A DNA stretch of 64,000 nt from Erythrobacter litoralis (GTDB taxonomy: Bacteria > Pseudomonadota > Alphaproteobacteria > Sphingomonadales > Sphingomonadaceae). Positions 18,373 through 26,936 of the stretch are shown here, one piece after another (the stretch's first letter is position 1; each line of letters opens with the position of its first letter). Both the position numbers and the translations under genes were made by a program. The notes beneath the pieces were generated by a model. That model was not told where the DNA came from. It searched no databases and was given only the letters and a program-made list of their open reading frames with translations. The stretch spans positions 1,488,001 through 1,552,000 of the forward strand of contig NZ_CP017057.1 of the NCBI RefSeq assembly GCF_001719165.1. The letters run 5' to 3'.

Positions 18373-19128
18373 ATGGATCAGGAACGAGACGAGCGGGCCG
18401 CCGCACCCGGTTTTCCCCGCAGAGCCGCAGTGTTCGGAGCCTCCGGTGGGATCGGTAAAGCCCTGTGCGAGGGCCTCGCCCAGGGCGGATGCGAGATCGT
18501 GTATGCTGGCTCGCGCGTTGGCGAGGCGCCTTCGGGCGGGCCATATCGGCCTTTCGCCTTCGACCTCACGCGGGAAGACACGATCAAGGACGCTGCCGAC
18601 GCGATGAAGGATGAGCCACCTGAATGGGTGATCGTCGCGAGCGGGGTATTGACGCTCTCCGACGGGACAGGGCCGGAACGCAGCTATCGCCATGTCGAAG
18701 CCGCGAGCATGGCCGAGGTCTTCGCCCTGAACACGATCGGCCCCGCGCTGGTCGCAAAGCATTGCCTGCGCCTCATGCCGCGCAAGGAGCGCTTCGTCTT
18801 CGCGGCGCTGAGCGCGCGGGTCGGTTCGATCAGCGATAACGGGATCGGCGGGTGGCATGCCTATCGCGCGTCGAAAGCGGCGCTCAACATGCTGCTCAAG
18901 AACTACGCGATCGAAATGGGCCGGACGCATGAGTCTGGCGTGGTGGTCGGGCTGCATCCGGGTACGGTGGATACGAGCCTTTCGCAGCCCTTCCAGAAGA
19001 ACCTGCCCGAGGGCCAGCTCACTGCGCCAGGCGATGCGGCGGGTAAGCTGCTGCGCGTACTGGCGGGTCTCGGGCCGGAGGACAGCGGCAAGGTGTTCGA
19101 TTATGCGGGGAAGGCGGTGCCCGCCTGA
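18373..19128 (+). CDS. SDR family oxidoreductase (CsgA/C-factor-like)
   Basis: 251-aa short-chain dehydrogenase. The NAD(P) motif [10 protein letters not shown] is near residue 22, the substrate-side motif [12 protein letters not shown] is mid-protein, and the active site [11 protein letters not shown] carries Tyr and Lys (Y-x3-K). A serine ([10 protein letters not shown]) lies at the expected distance before it. The subfamily resembles Myxococcus C-factor-like SDRs, of which many are unassigned. ATG 18373 was preferred over an in-frame GTG at 18364. It is divergent from sdhB across a 156-base gap that must hold both promoters. The substrate is unknown. Confidence 0.88.
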   Translation: MDQERDERAAAPGFPRRAAVFGASGGIGKALCEGLAQGGCEIVYAGSRVGEAPSGGPYRPFAFDLTREDTIKDAADAMKDEPPEWVIVASGVLTLSDGTGPERSYRHVEAASMAEVFALNTIGPALVAKHCLRLMPRKERFVFAALSARVGSISDNGIGGWHAYRASKAALNMLLKNYAIEMGRTHESGVVVGLHPGTVDTSLSQPFQKNLPEGQLTAPGDAAGKLLRVLAGLGPEDSGKVFDYAGKAVPA

Positions 19129-19156
19129 GCCGGTTCGCGCGCAGGAGAACCGGCTC
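19127..19156. terminator. Bidirectional intrinsic terminator-like hairpin
   Basis: A perfect 10-bp inverted repeat, GAGCCGGTTC (19127-19136) and GAACCGGCTC (19147-19156), with a 10-nt loop. It starts inside the SDR stop codon and lies between two convergent genes (SDR on +, ATP-grasp on -). A third partial copy, GAACCGG, follows at 19160. There is no long T-tract. Confidence 0.55.
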
Positions 19157-19172
19157 TCAGAACCGGCGGGCT

Positions 19173-20198
19173 TCAATCGAGCTTGATCAGCCCGTGCCGC
19201 GCCAGCGCCTCGGCGAGGATTGTCTCGATCAGCTCTTTCTGCGACCAGCCCGCCATCTGCGCCGCCCTGCCAAACACCTTCTGTGACCACAGATTGCAGT
19301 TGAGATTGAGTTCGAGGAAATTCACCTCGCCCGTCGCCTCGTTCACCCGGAATTCGAAGCGACCGTAGTCGAACGGCCGGTATTCCTCCCAGACCTTCCG
19401 CGTCATCTCGGCGATACGAGCGGTCAGCGTCTCGTCCTCGAACGGATCGAGCGAATATTTCTGACTGCGATCAACGAGGTCGCGCTTCTCGTAATAGGTC
19501 CGCAGATGGGAGGGATCGGCCTGGCGGAAGATCAGCATCGGAAGGATCTGCGGCTCGCCGCGAACCGTGACGACCGGCACCTCGACATCGGAGCCTTCGA
19601 GAAACGGCTCGACGATCGCGTCCTGTCCGCCATTCGCGGGATCGGAGTGGATGCGGTGCACGGCCTCTTCGACGCCGGGCCAGTCATGCGCATCGGCGAC
19701 GCCCCAGCTAGCCGAGGAATTGTTCGGCTTGATCACGTAACGCACGGCCTGCGGACACTTGTCGCGCGTCACCGGGGCGCCCTTGCGATAGACAGCCCAT
19801 GGCGCTGTCGGAACGCCCGCGACCTCGGCGGCCCGCTTGGCGAAATGCTTGTCATCCGATGTGCCGCGCAGGATCGGGTTCGCGCCGAGATAGGGAAGGG
19901 CCGCACGCTCGCACAGCAGCGGCAGCAGCATTTCCGAATTGAAGAAGCCCGCACGGTTGAGCAGCGGAAAGACGAAATCGACACCCTTGGGCGGATCGAA
20001 CAGGACTTCGTGGGTCTGAGCGATTTCGAGCTTGAGGCCGAGCGATTGCAGCACCTCGCGCATTTGGCGATGATAGACCGCGTGATTGCCGTCCTCGGGA
20101 TGGATGTCGCCCTCCCACAGCGCGTTCTTGGCAACGAACAGGACAGTCAGCCTGTCCTTCGCTTCGGACGGAATCGCGAGCGGGGAGAGTTTGGGCAA
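19173..20198 (-). CDS. D-Ala-D-Ala ligase-like ATP-grasp enzyme (paralogue A)
   Basis: 341-aa ATP-grasp ligase if started at the TTG at 20198. That start gives 15 residues before [10 protein letters not shown], matching the 16 residues before RVRLLYMAKH in paralogue B; a longer version would overlap the divergent PLP gene. Visible elements are [45 protein letters not shown], the ATP-binding lysine in [28 protein letters not shown], and the metal ligands in [13 protein letters not shown]. The chemistry expected is ATP-dependent joining of a carboxylate to an amine. Both true Ddl function (cell wall) and a role in a dedicated small-molecule pathway are possible; the paired paralogue and PLP gene favour the latter. 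Confidence 0.85.
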   Translation of the reverse strand: MPKLSPLAIPSEAKDRLTVLFVAKNALWEGDIHPEDGNHAVYHRQMREVLQSLGLKLEIAQTHEVLFDPPKGVDFVFPLLNRAGFFNSEMLLPLLCERAALPYLGANPILRGTSDDKHFAKRAAEVAGVPTAPWAVYRKGAPVTRDKCPQAVRYVIKPNNSSASWGVADAHDWPGVEEAVHRIHSDPANGGQDAIVEPFLEGSDVEVPVVTVRGEPQILPMLIFRQADPSHLRTYYEKRDLVDRSQKYSLDPFEDETLTARIAEMTRKVWEEYRPFDYGRFEFRVNEATGEVNFLELNLNCNLWSQKVFGRAAQMAGWSQKELIETILAEALARHGLIKLD

Positions 20199-20238
20199 TT
20201 CTGTGCGACCTGTGCTTATGGAAATGTCCCTGTCGCAT

Positions 20239-20256
20239 AATTCTGCTAGGGCAAGG
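20239..20256. promoter_or_regulatory. Motif shared with the upstream region of paralogue B
   Basis: AATTCTGCTAGGGCAAGG, in the 86-base divergent gap between ATP-grasp A and the PLP gene. It shares the ungapped core CTAGGGnAAGG, and AATTCT with a 3-base gap, with 22827-22841 in front of ATP-grasp B. In both cases it lies about 50-70 bases before the ligase start. It may be a common promoter element or operator. Confidence 0.35.
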
Positions 20257-20284
20257 TTCCAAGCCGAAAGAGGGCAATCGCCTC

Positions 20285-21748
20285 GTGGTCGCACGATTTC
20301 CTGACATTGACCCCGCTTATGAGGGGCGCGAGGGGGTTGCGGAGCTTGTCGCGCTGCTGTGTTCAGGGGGCGATGCGCGAATCGCGCTCGATCCTGAAAC
20401 GGGCCTCAATCGGTATCTGGCTGCGCCCTATCCGCGCCGGACGCTCGCGCTGGCTTCCTCGACCGCCAACGACATCTCGCCCGCAGCCTTCGATCATCTG
20501 CTCGCCGTGAAGTCGGCGGGGCAGGCTTCGCATGCCGAGCATCTCGATGCACTCAGGCAGAGGATCATTGCGGCCTACAGCCTCGACCGCGACACGGGGA
20601 TCATCTTCGCGCCCTCGGGGACCGACTGTGAATTCATCGCCCTCGCTGCGGTGCAGGGTCGGGCGAAAAGCGGGGTGCACAACATCCTGCTCGGAGCGGA
20701 CGAAGTGGGCAGCGGATGCGTCCATTCCGCGCGCGGCTGCCATTTCGCCGACAGCACCGCTCTCGGCCATGCGACCGAGGCGGGAGAACCGGTTGCGGGG
20801 ATGGACGCGGTGACGCTGTGCGACGTGCCGGTTCGCTGCGCGCACGGCGAGGCGCGCAGCAGCAGCGAGATCGCGCAGGTCATCCGCGCTGAGATCGTCC
20901 ATGCGTGCGAGCAGGAGCAGCACGCTCTGCTGCATGTCGTCCACGGCTCTAAGACCGGGCTGATCCTGCCGCGCCTGCGCGAAATCGACGTTCTGATGGC
21001 CGAATTCGGTGACCATCTCAGCCTTGTCGTCGATGCCTGCCAGGCCCGCATTACTTCCCAGGCCGTACGCGATTATCTCGCGCGCGGAGCGATCGTGCTG
21101 CTGACCGGATCGAAATTCATGGGCGGCCCGCCCTTTTCGGGCTTTGCCCTTGTCCCTGCTCGCCTGATCGAACAGGCCGCCCCGCTGCCGCGAGGCTTCG
21201 CCGGGCTGTTTCGCCGGGCCGAGTGGGACGCGCGCTGGCCGGGGCGCGACGGCCTCGAGCAGAGCGCCAATCCTGGTCTTGCCCTGCGGCTCGACGCGTC
21301 GATCTTCGAACTCGAAAGGTTCGAGGCGTTGGGGCACGAGGCTGCCCGGCGGGTGATCCTTGCCTTCCAGCGCGCGATCCGTGCCTTGCTTCTGCATCGC
21401 AACGGCTTTCGCCGGATCGAGCCCTACCGCAACGGCAATGCCGAGGAAGCGGCCGACCATCCGATCGAAATGCTCACCCTCGCAACGCTCGACGTGAGCG
21501 CGCATCCGCAGGCCGCCACATTCGAGGATGCGCGTGTCCTGCACCTTTCGCTCGAAGCGAAGGGCCTCAGGCTGGGGCAGCCTGTCAAATGCGTCCCGCG
21601 AGAGGACGGCAATTGGGCGGGGACGCTGCGGGCGGGGCTTTCGATGCCGCAGATCTGCGTGCTTGCCGAGCTGTCCGACCATGCTCTTGAAAGAGCGATG
21701 TTCGAACAGGTCGGACGCTTTGCGGATGCGCTCGCCGTTCCGGCCTAG
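20285..21748 (+). CDS. PLP-dependent fold-type-I enzyme of unknown function (aminotransferase class V-like)
   Basis: 487-aa protein. It reads as a fold-type-I PLP enzyme: an APSGTDCEFIAL phosphate-loop region, HVVHGSKTGLILP, Asp250 in LVVDACQARI to pair with the pyridine nitrogen, and the Schiff-base Lys277 in LLTGSKFMGGPPFSGF. The C-terminal domain (about 330-487) has no motif that I can name. Start is GTG 20285 with GAGGG about 11 bases upstream. It is divergent from ATP-grasp A and converges with ATP-grasp B, overlapping its stop by 4 bases. It might supply an unusual amino acid or amine to the two ligases, or be a lyase. I cannot assign a reaction. Confidence 0.8.
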   Translation: MVARFPDIDPAYEGREGVAELVALLCSGGDARIALDPETGLNRYLAAPYPRRTLALASSTANDISPAAFDHLLAVKSAGQASHAEHLDALRQRIIAAYSLDRDTGIIFAPSGTDCEFIALAAVQGRAKSGVHNILLGADEVGSGCVHSARGCHFADSTALGHATEAGEPVAGMDAVTLCDVPVRCAHGEARSSSEIAQVIRAEIVHACEQEQHALLHVVHGSKTGLILPRLREIDVLMAEFGDHLSLVVDACQARITSQAVRDYLARGAIVLLTGSKFMGGPPFSGFALVPARLIEQAAPLPRGFAGLFRRAEWDARWPGRDGLEQSANPGLALRLDASIFELERFEALGHEAARRVILAFQRAIRALLLHRNGFRRIEPYRNGNAEEAADHPIEMLTLATLDVSAHPQAATFEDARVLHLSLEAKGLRLGQPVKCVPREDGNWAGTLRAGLSMPQICVLAELSDHALERAMFEQVGRFADALAVPA

Positions 21749-22761
21749 CCCGCGATCAGCCCGTTCCTGCGCCAGCTTTCGGCGAGCAGGGTTTCAAGCA
21801 GGTCCGCATGGCTGAAACCGGCGCGCGCAGCGGCCTTGGCCATGACCTTTTCCGACCACAGATTGCAGTTCAGGTTGATTTCGATGAAATTGATGTCGCC
21901 GGTCTGAAGGTCGAGCCGGAATTCGATCCGGCCATAGTCGAACGGCACGAATTCGCGCGCAACGGCCTTTGCCATGTCGCCGATGCGCTCGGCGAAATCG
22001 GGATGTTCGAAGGTCTTGAGCGCGGCCTTCTCGGTGTTCTGGACGAGATCGCGCTTTTCGTAATAGGTCCACAGCCGCTGCGTGTCCTCTCGCTCGTACC
22101 ACAGCATGGGAAGCGCGGTGGGCGTATCATGCAGCGTGATGAAGGCGCACTGGATGTCGTAGCCGTCGAGATAGGGCTCGACGATCGCGTCGTGTCCCTG
22201 GCCGTGAATGTCGGCGACGGCGTTGGCGACACCGGCGAAGTCGAACGCATCGGAAATGCCCCAGCTCGCCGATGAGGCGTTGGGCTTGATCACCCAACGG
22301 CCCTTGGGGCTGGCGGGAAGGTCGGCCTCGCCCACGGGGGCGCCGCGGCGGTAGCAGAACCAGTCGGCGGTCGGCACGCCCGCATGGCGCGCGACGAGCT
22401 TGGAGACCGACTTGTCATCGCCCAGCCCGCGCAGGAAGGGCATCGCGCCGAGATAGGGGATGCGCTGCATGTTGCACAGCAGCGGCACCATCATCTCCGA
22501 ATTCACGAAGCCGCCGCGATTGAGCAGCGGGAACACGAAATCGGCAGGCGGGCGCGTGAAGAGGATGTCGTAGCTGGCGCCCAGCTGCAGGTTGAGCCCA
22601 AGCCCCTCGAGCGTCTGGCGCACCTCGTGGTGATAGATCGCGTGGTTGCCGTCTTCGGGATGCATCCCGCCGCCCCACTTGGCGTGCTTTGCCATGTATA
22701 GAAGGCGCACGCGCTCCTTGTCTTGTGCAGAGATGCGCAGCGGTTCGATTGAGTCGGTCAT
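21745..22761 (-). CDS. D-Ala-D-Ala ligase-like ATP-grasp enzyme (paralogue B)
   Basis: 338-aa paralogue of the gene at 19173, collinear over its whole length. Shared blocks are [96 protein letters not shown] and [15 protein letters not shown]. Lys of KPN and the E-x-N-x-N metal/phosphate ligands are kept, so it should be active. Differences cluster between residues 190 and 230, where the substrate loop would be, which suggests that the two paralogues act on different substrates. It converges on the PLP gene with overlapping stops. Confidence 0.85.
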   Translation of the reverse strand: MTDSIEPLRISAQDKERVRLLYMAKHAKWGGGMHPEDGNHAIYHHEVRQTLEGLGLNLQLGASYDILFTRPPADFVFPLLNRGGFVNSEMMVPLLCNMQRIPYLGAMPFLRGLGDDKSVSKLVARHAGVPTADWFCYRRGAPVGEADLPASPKGRWVIKPNASSASWGISDAFDFAGVANAVADIHGQGHDAIVEPYLDGYDIQCAFITLHDTPTALPMLWYEREDTQRLWTYYEKRDLVQNTEKAALKTFEHPDFAERIGDMAKAVAREFVPFDYGRIEFRLDLQTGDINFIEINLNCNLWSEKVMAKAAARAGFSHADLLETLLAESWRRNGLIAG

Positions 22762-22826
22762 GAAGATGTCCGTGGTGTGGGAAACGAGCGGCGCTGATTA
22801 CCGTTTCGCATGGCGCTCCGCCACAC

Positions 22827-22841
22827 AATTCTAGGGAAAGG
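22827..22841. promoter_or_regulatory. Second copy of the shared upstream motif
   Basis: AATTCTAGGGAAAGG, 66-80 bases upstream of the ATP-grasp B start. The core CTAGGGnAAGG equals that at 20246-20256. Read on the minus strand it contains TAGAAT, a 5-of-6 match to a sigma-70 -10 box, but I see no good -35 hexamer. Confidence 0.35.
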
Positions 22842-22915
22842 TGGTCCGGCGAAAGCGCTTGGCATGCGGGCCGGTTTCGGGGAAGACTGGCTGCGGGGGC
22901 AAGAGGAGAAAACCG

Positions 22916-23551
22916 ATGGGCCTCGGCCGATGGTACGATCGCCACGTAATGCCGCGGCTGATCACCTGCGCCTGTTCGCAGGGGCAAGTGATGAAGCGAC
23001 GCTCGGCGGTCGTGCCGCTCGCGAGGGGCGCGGTGTTCGAACTGGGCTGTGGCGGCGGGATCAATCACGAATTCTACGACGCGTCCGCGATCACCTCCTA
23101 TGCCGGGATCGACCCGCACGAAAAGCTGCTCGAGGACGCGCGCAATGCGGCGCGAGAAAAGGGCTGGTCCGCCGATATCAGGCAGGGACGGGGGGAGGAG
23201 ATTCCCTTTCCCGACACATCTTTCGACACGGTCGTGTGCACTTTCACATTGTGTTCGGTCGATGACCCGGCGCAGGTCCTGTCGGAGTTTGCGCGCATTC
23301 TGAAGCCCGGCGGGCAGGCGCTGTTTCTGGAGCATGGCCGCGCGCCCGATGCCGCGATTGCCAGATGGCAGGACCGGATCGAGCCAGTGTGGAAGCGCCT
23401 GGCCGGCGGCTGCCACCTCACGCGCCCGATCGGCAGCGCGTTTCGCGGTGCGGGCTTTCATGTCGCACCAATCGGGCAGGGCTACACCCCGCAGGCCCCG
23501 AAATTCGCCGGTTGGATGGAATGGGGCGCGGCGATCAAGCCGGGAGTATAG
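22916..23551 (+). CDS. Class I SAM-dependent methyltransferase (METTL7/UbiE-like)
   Basis: 211-aa methyltransferase. The start ATG 22916 has a strong AGGAG site at 22903-22907; earlier in-frame starts lack one. Motif I is VFELGCGGGINHEFY (about residues 40-54), followed by the acidic loop YAGIDPHEKLLEDARNAA, the motif DTVVCTFTLCSVDDP and the post-motif LKPGGQALFLEHGRAP. The opening WYDRHVMPRLITCAC and the HGRAPD block resemble the METTL7/small-molecule thiol and lipid methyltransferase group. It sits beside the ATP-grasp/PLP cassette and might act in it, but it is separated by a 154-base gap and its terminator faces rne. Confidence 0.82.
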   Translation: MGLGRWYDRHVMPRLITCACSQGQVMKRRSAVVPLARGAVFELGCGGGINHEFYDASAITSYAGIDPHEKLLEDARNAAREKGWSADIRQGRGEEIPFPDTSFDTVVCTFTLCSVDDPAQVLSEFARILKPGGQALFLEHGRAPDAAIARWQDRIEPVWKRLAGGCHLTRPIGSAFRGAGFHVAPIGQGYTPQAPKFAGWMEWGAAIKPGV

Positions 23552-23570
23552 GGCGAAACCGAAAGAAGCT

Positions 23571-23609
23571 CGGACCGGGCGGGCGAAGAAACCCCCGCCG
23601 CCCGGTCCG
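23571..23609. terminator. Strong GC-rich terminator hairpin between convergent genes
   Basis: Perfect 12-bp arms CGGACCGGGCGG (23571-23582) and CCGCCCGGTCCG (23598-23609) around a 15-base loop. It lies between the methyltransferase (+) and rne (-) and could serve both. Only short T-runs flank it. Confidence 0.6.
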
Positions 23610-23650
23610 TCAGCTGCGTTTCACATGCCGTCAGGCCAAGCGCCGTCCTA

Positions 23651-26482
23651 TCACTCGCCGAACGTGCGCTGCCACCAGCCGCGCTTCCTTGGCGCGGACT
23701 TCCCGCCAGATCCGGACGCACCGGACTTTTCCGATTCCTCCGCCTCGTTTTCGGCAGCGGGCGTTTGTTCGGCGGTTGCCGTTTCGGTTTCACCCGCCTC
23801 CTCGACCTTCTTAGCGGGGGACTTGCGCCGGCGCGGAGCCTTGGGCTTTGCATCGGCCTGTGCTTCGGCTTCGGGCGCAGACCCGGCCTCGGCGGGTGCC
23901 GCATCGCCGCTGATTGCGGCTGCTTCGGCGTCCTTTTGCGCCTTGGTCTTGCGCGGCGCGCGCTTGCGCTTCGGTTTTTCTTCGGTTGCCTCTTGCGCTG
24001 CGGGCGTTTCGGCCTCCGCGGACCCTTCGGCCGGAGCCTCCTCCACCTTCTTCTTTTGCGGCGCGCGCCTGCGCTTGGGCTTTTCCTCGGCGGGAGCCTG
24101 CTCTTCGGCCATCGCCTCGGCGGTTTCGGGAGCATTGTCGGGGCCGGAGACGACGGTCATGTCCTCCTTTACCTGCTCGGCGACGTCGCCCAGTTCATCG
24201 GCAGCCTGTTCCAGACTTTCGTCCGAACCCTCGGCTCCCTCATCGCTTCCCTGCCTGCGCGAACGTCCGCGACCGCCGCGTCGGCGCCGCCTTTTCGTGC
24301 CGTCGCCGCCCTCTTCGCCATCGCCGCTTTCCGCTTCGCTTTCATCGGAACCGGAATCCTGCTCGTCGCCATTTTCGTCCGAGCCGTTCTCTCCGTTTTC
24401 CTGCCGCTTCTTGCGACCGCGACCGCCGCGCCGACGGCGGCGCTTCTTCTTGCGCGGGCCGCCGTCATCGTCAGAGGACGTGTCGTCGGTGGAATTGTCG
24501 TCGGAGGAAGTGTCCTCGTCCTCGTCCGTTTCCTCGGGCAGGTCCTCGTCATCGTCATCATCGTCGACGATGGGATCGAATCTCGGTGCTGAGGCGGGCT
24601 TGGGTCCCGCGCTCGAGACGTTCATCTTCGCGCCCTCGTTCTCGCCCTCCGGCAGGACTTCGACGCGCACGCCATAGCGCTGCTCGATCTCGACGAGGTC
24701 GTCACGCTTTTCGTTGAGGAGGTAGATTGCCGCTTCGGTGCTTGCAGCCAGGCGGATGATCGTGCCCTTGCCCTTGGCCGCTTCGTCCTCGATCAGTCGC
24801 AGTGCCGACAGGCCCGCGCTTGACGCCGTGCGGACAAGCCCTGTGCCGTCGCAATGCGGGCATTCGCGGGTCGTCGCCTCGAGCACGCCGGTGCGCAGGC
24901 GCTGACGGCTCATTTCCATCAGGCCGAAGCCTGAAATGCGCCCGACCTGGATACGCGCCCGGTCGTTCTTGAGCGCCTCCTTCATCGCCTTCTCGACCTT
25001 TCGCACATTCGAATTGTGCTCCATGTCGATGAAATCGATCACGACGAGGCCTGCCATGTCGCGCAGGCGCAGCTGGCGGGCAATTTCCCGTGCGGCTTCG
25101 AGATTGGTGTGAAGCGCGGTCTGCTCGATCCCGTGTTCCTTGGTCGAGCGACCGGAGTTGATGTCGATCGAGACCAGTGCCTCGGTCGGGTTGATGATGA
25201 GGTAGCCGCCCGATTTCAGCTGCACCATCGGATCGTACATCGCGCGCAGCTGGTCCTCCGCGCCATAACGCTGGAACAGCGGAACGGGATCGGAATACGC
25301 CTTAACCCGGCGTGCATGGCTCGGCATCAGCAGCTTCATGAAGCCCTTGGCCGCCTTGTAGCCTTCCTCGCCCTCGACGATGACTTCTTCGATCTCGCGG
25401 TTGTAGATGTCGCGGATGGCGCGTTTGACGAGGTCGCTGTCCGAATGGATCAGCGCGGGCGCGGTCGAGGCGAGGGTCCTCTCGCGGATTTCGTCCCAGA
25501 GCCGGGCGAGATAGTCGAAATCGCGCTTTATCTCGGGCTTGGTGCGGCTGATCCCGGCGGTGCGCACGATCAGGCCCATGGTCTTGGGCAGCTTGAGGTC
25601 GGAGACGACCTGCTTCAACCGCTTGCGGTCGCTGGTCGAATTGATCTTGCGGCTGATGCCCCCGCCATGGCTGCTGTTGGGCATGAGCACCGTATAGCGC
25701 CCGGCAAGGCTGAGATAGGTGGTCAGCGCCGCACCCTTGTTGCCGCGCTCTTCCTTGACGACCTGGACGAGCAGGACCTGGCGACGCTGGATGACGTCCT
25801 GGATCTTGTAGCGGCGACGCAGCGCCATGCGCTTGGCGCGGACTTCATCGACTTCCTTGGCCCGGCTGCGTCCGCCCTTTGCATTGCCGTTGCCCCGGGC
25901 CTTGCCCTGACGTCGGCCCCGACGCGATCGGCCGCGGCGGTTGCCCGAGCCGTTCTCGCCGTTTTCGCCGTTTTCCTCGTCGGAATCGTCCTCATCGTCG
26001 GAATCGTCGTCGTCGGACGTGCCGTCCTCGATCGTGGAGACCTTGTCCGAGTCCTCGTCGTCGATCTCCTCGACCCCGTCTTCAGCGAAATCCTCGGCAA
26101 GGCTTTCGCCGCTCTCTTCCTCGGCGTCGTATTCGTCGCCGGGCGCTATCCCCTCGCTTTCCTCCTCGTCGCGCAAGCGCTGCTCTTCCTCGGCCGCCTC
26201 GGCCTCTTCGGCGAGCAGTTTCTGCCGGTCATCGTAGGGGATCTGGTAGTAATCGGGATGGATTTCGCTGAAGGCCAGGAAGCCGTGGCGATTGCCACCG
26301 AAATCGACGAAGGCCGCCTGCAGCGAGGGTTCGACCCGTGTTACCTTGGCAAGATAGATATTGCCCTTGATCTGCTTGTGTTCGGCAGATTCGAAATCGA
26401 ATTCCTCAATCCGGTTGCCCTTGAGCACCGCCACCCGGGTCTCTTCCGAGTGGCGCGCATCGATAAGCATGCGCGTTGCCAT
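23651..26482 (-). CDS. rne: Ribonuclease E
   Basis: 943-aa RNase E/G. The start is ATG 26482 behind GGAG; this gives the standard opening MATRMLIDARHSEETRVAVL. An S1-type domain (residues about 37-230) is interrupted by a long charged insert at 90-225, very acidic first and Arg/Gly-rich after. Then come the RNase H-like and catalytic DNase I-like domains with MVQLKSGGYLIINPTEALVS, VSIDINSGRSTKEHG and LVVIDFIDMEHNSN holding the metal-binding Asp residues, and the zinc-link CPHC near residue 544. The last 300 residues are disordered, with alternating Asp/Glu and Lys/Arg-Pro-Ala blocks: the degradosome scaffold. It initiates mRNA decay and rRNA processing. Confidence 0.95.
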   Translation of the reverse strand: MATRMLIDARHSEETRVAVLKGNRIEEFDFESAEHKQIKGNIYLAKVTRVEPSLQAAFVDFGGNRHGFLAFSEIHPDYYQIPYDDRQKLLAEEAEAAEEEQRLRDEEESEGIAPGDEYDAEEESGESLAEDFAEDGVEEIDDEDSDKVSTIEDGTSDDDDSDDEDDSDEENGENGENGSGNRRGRSRRGRRQGKARGNGNAKGGRSRAKEVDEVRAKRMALRRRYKIQDVIQRRQVLLVQVVKEERGNKGAALTTYLSLAGRYTVLMPNSSHGGGISRKINSTSDRKRLKQVVSDLKLPKTMGLIVRTAGISRTKPEIKRDFDYLARLWDEIRERTLASTAPALIHSDSDLVKRAIRDIYNREIEEVIVEGEEGYKAAKGFMKLLMPSHARRVKAYSDPVPLFQRYGAEDQLRAMYDPMVQLKSGGYLIINPTEALVSIDINSGRSTKEHGIEQTALHTNLEAAREIARQLRLRDMAGLVVIDFIDMEHNSNVRKVEKAMKEALKNDRARIQVGRISGFGLMEMSRQRLRTGVLEATTRECPHCDGTGLVRTASSAGLSALRLIEDEAAKGKGTIIRLAASTEAAIYLLNEKRDDLVEIEQRYGVRVEVLPEGENEGAKMNVSSAGPKPASAPRFDPIVDDDDDDEDLPEETDEDEDTSSDDNSTDDTSSDDDGGPRKKKRRRRRGGRGRKKRQENGENGSDENGDEQDSGSDESEAESGDGEEGGDGTKRRRRRGGRGRSRRQGSDEGAEGSDESLEQAADELGDVAEQVKEDMTVVSGPDNAPETAEAMAEEQAPAEEKPKRRRAPQKKKVEEAPAEGSAEAETPAAQEATEEKPKRKRAPRKTKAQKDAEAAAISGDAAPAEAGSAPEAEAQADAKPKAPRRRKSPAKKVEEAGETETATAEQTPAAENEAEESEKSGASGSGGKSAPRKRGWWQRTFGE

Positions 26483-26936
26483 TGTGTAATCTCCAGGCGC
26501 CCGCGCGCTTTCGCTTGAAGCGGCAGGGCGGACGCAAATTGTGGGATGATGCGGCAGGCCTATGGGCCCTGACGCAAGTGGTGTTCGCGGCCGCTTCGCT
26601 GGCGAAGGCTGGCGCGCTGTTCGTGTCTGCTGTGAAAAGAGCGCGGGACTGTCCCGCTCCTCGGCCCGCAAGACAGGAAACGGCAGAAGCGCGTTCCTGA
26701 TGGATATGCGGGGGGAGGCGTCTCGTCACTGCATCAACCTGTTGGGGCGCGGCGCGGATGCTGCCGGCCGGCCGTTCGATCTGATGAACGTCGCAATGGT
26801 TCCGAAAGCTCGATGCCGCCGCGCGGCTGCAAGTCCCGAGAAAACAGTTACGTCCACTTCGGCTTGCTAGCACCGTGGGTTTCCACCCGCAACTCTATTG
26901 CGCTCCTTGCGCGCAACATCCTAAGCCCGCCGCGTC
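26483..26936 (-). promoter_or_regulatory. Long gene-free leader upstream of rne, possibly structured
   Basis: A 454-base gap between divergent rne and the amidase gene; no convincing protein gene is present. Read toward rne it contains the perfect inverted repeat GCGGGAC-A-GTCCCGC (plus strand 26643-26657) and CTTCGC-CA-GCGAAG (26594-26607). RNase E controls its own mRNA through a long 5' leader in E. coli, and a similar arrangement is plausible here. The promoters for both genes must also lie here, but I could not place them. Confidence 0.4.

Noticed and set aside
23765..24592. 275-codon plus-strand open frame inside rne
   Set aside because: Reverse-strand translation of the Glu/Lys-Pro-Ala repeats of the RNase E tail; the hydrophobic look (LFLGG, FGFG) is an artefact of the repeat codons.
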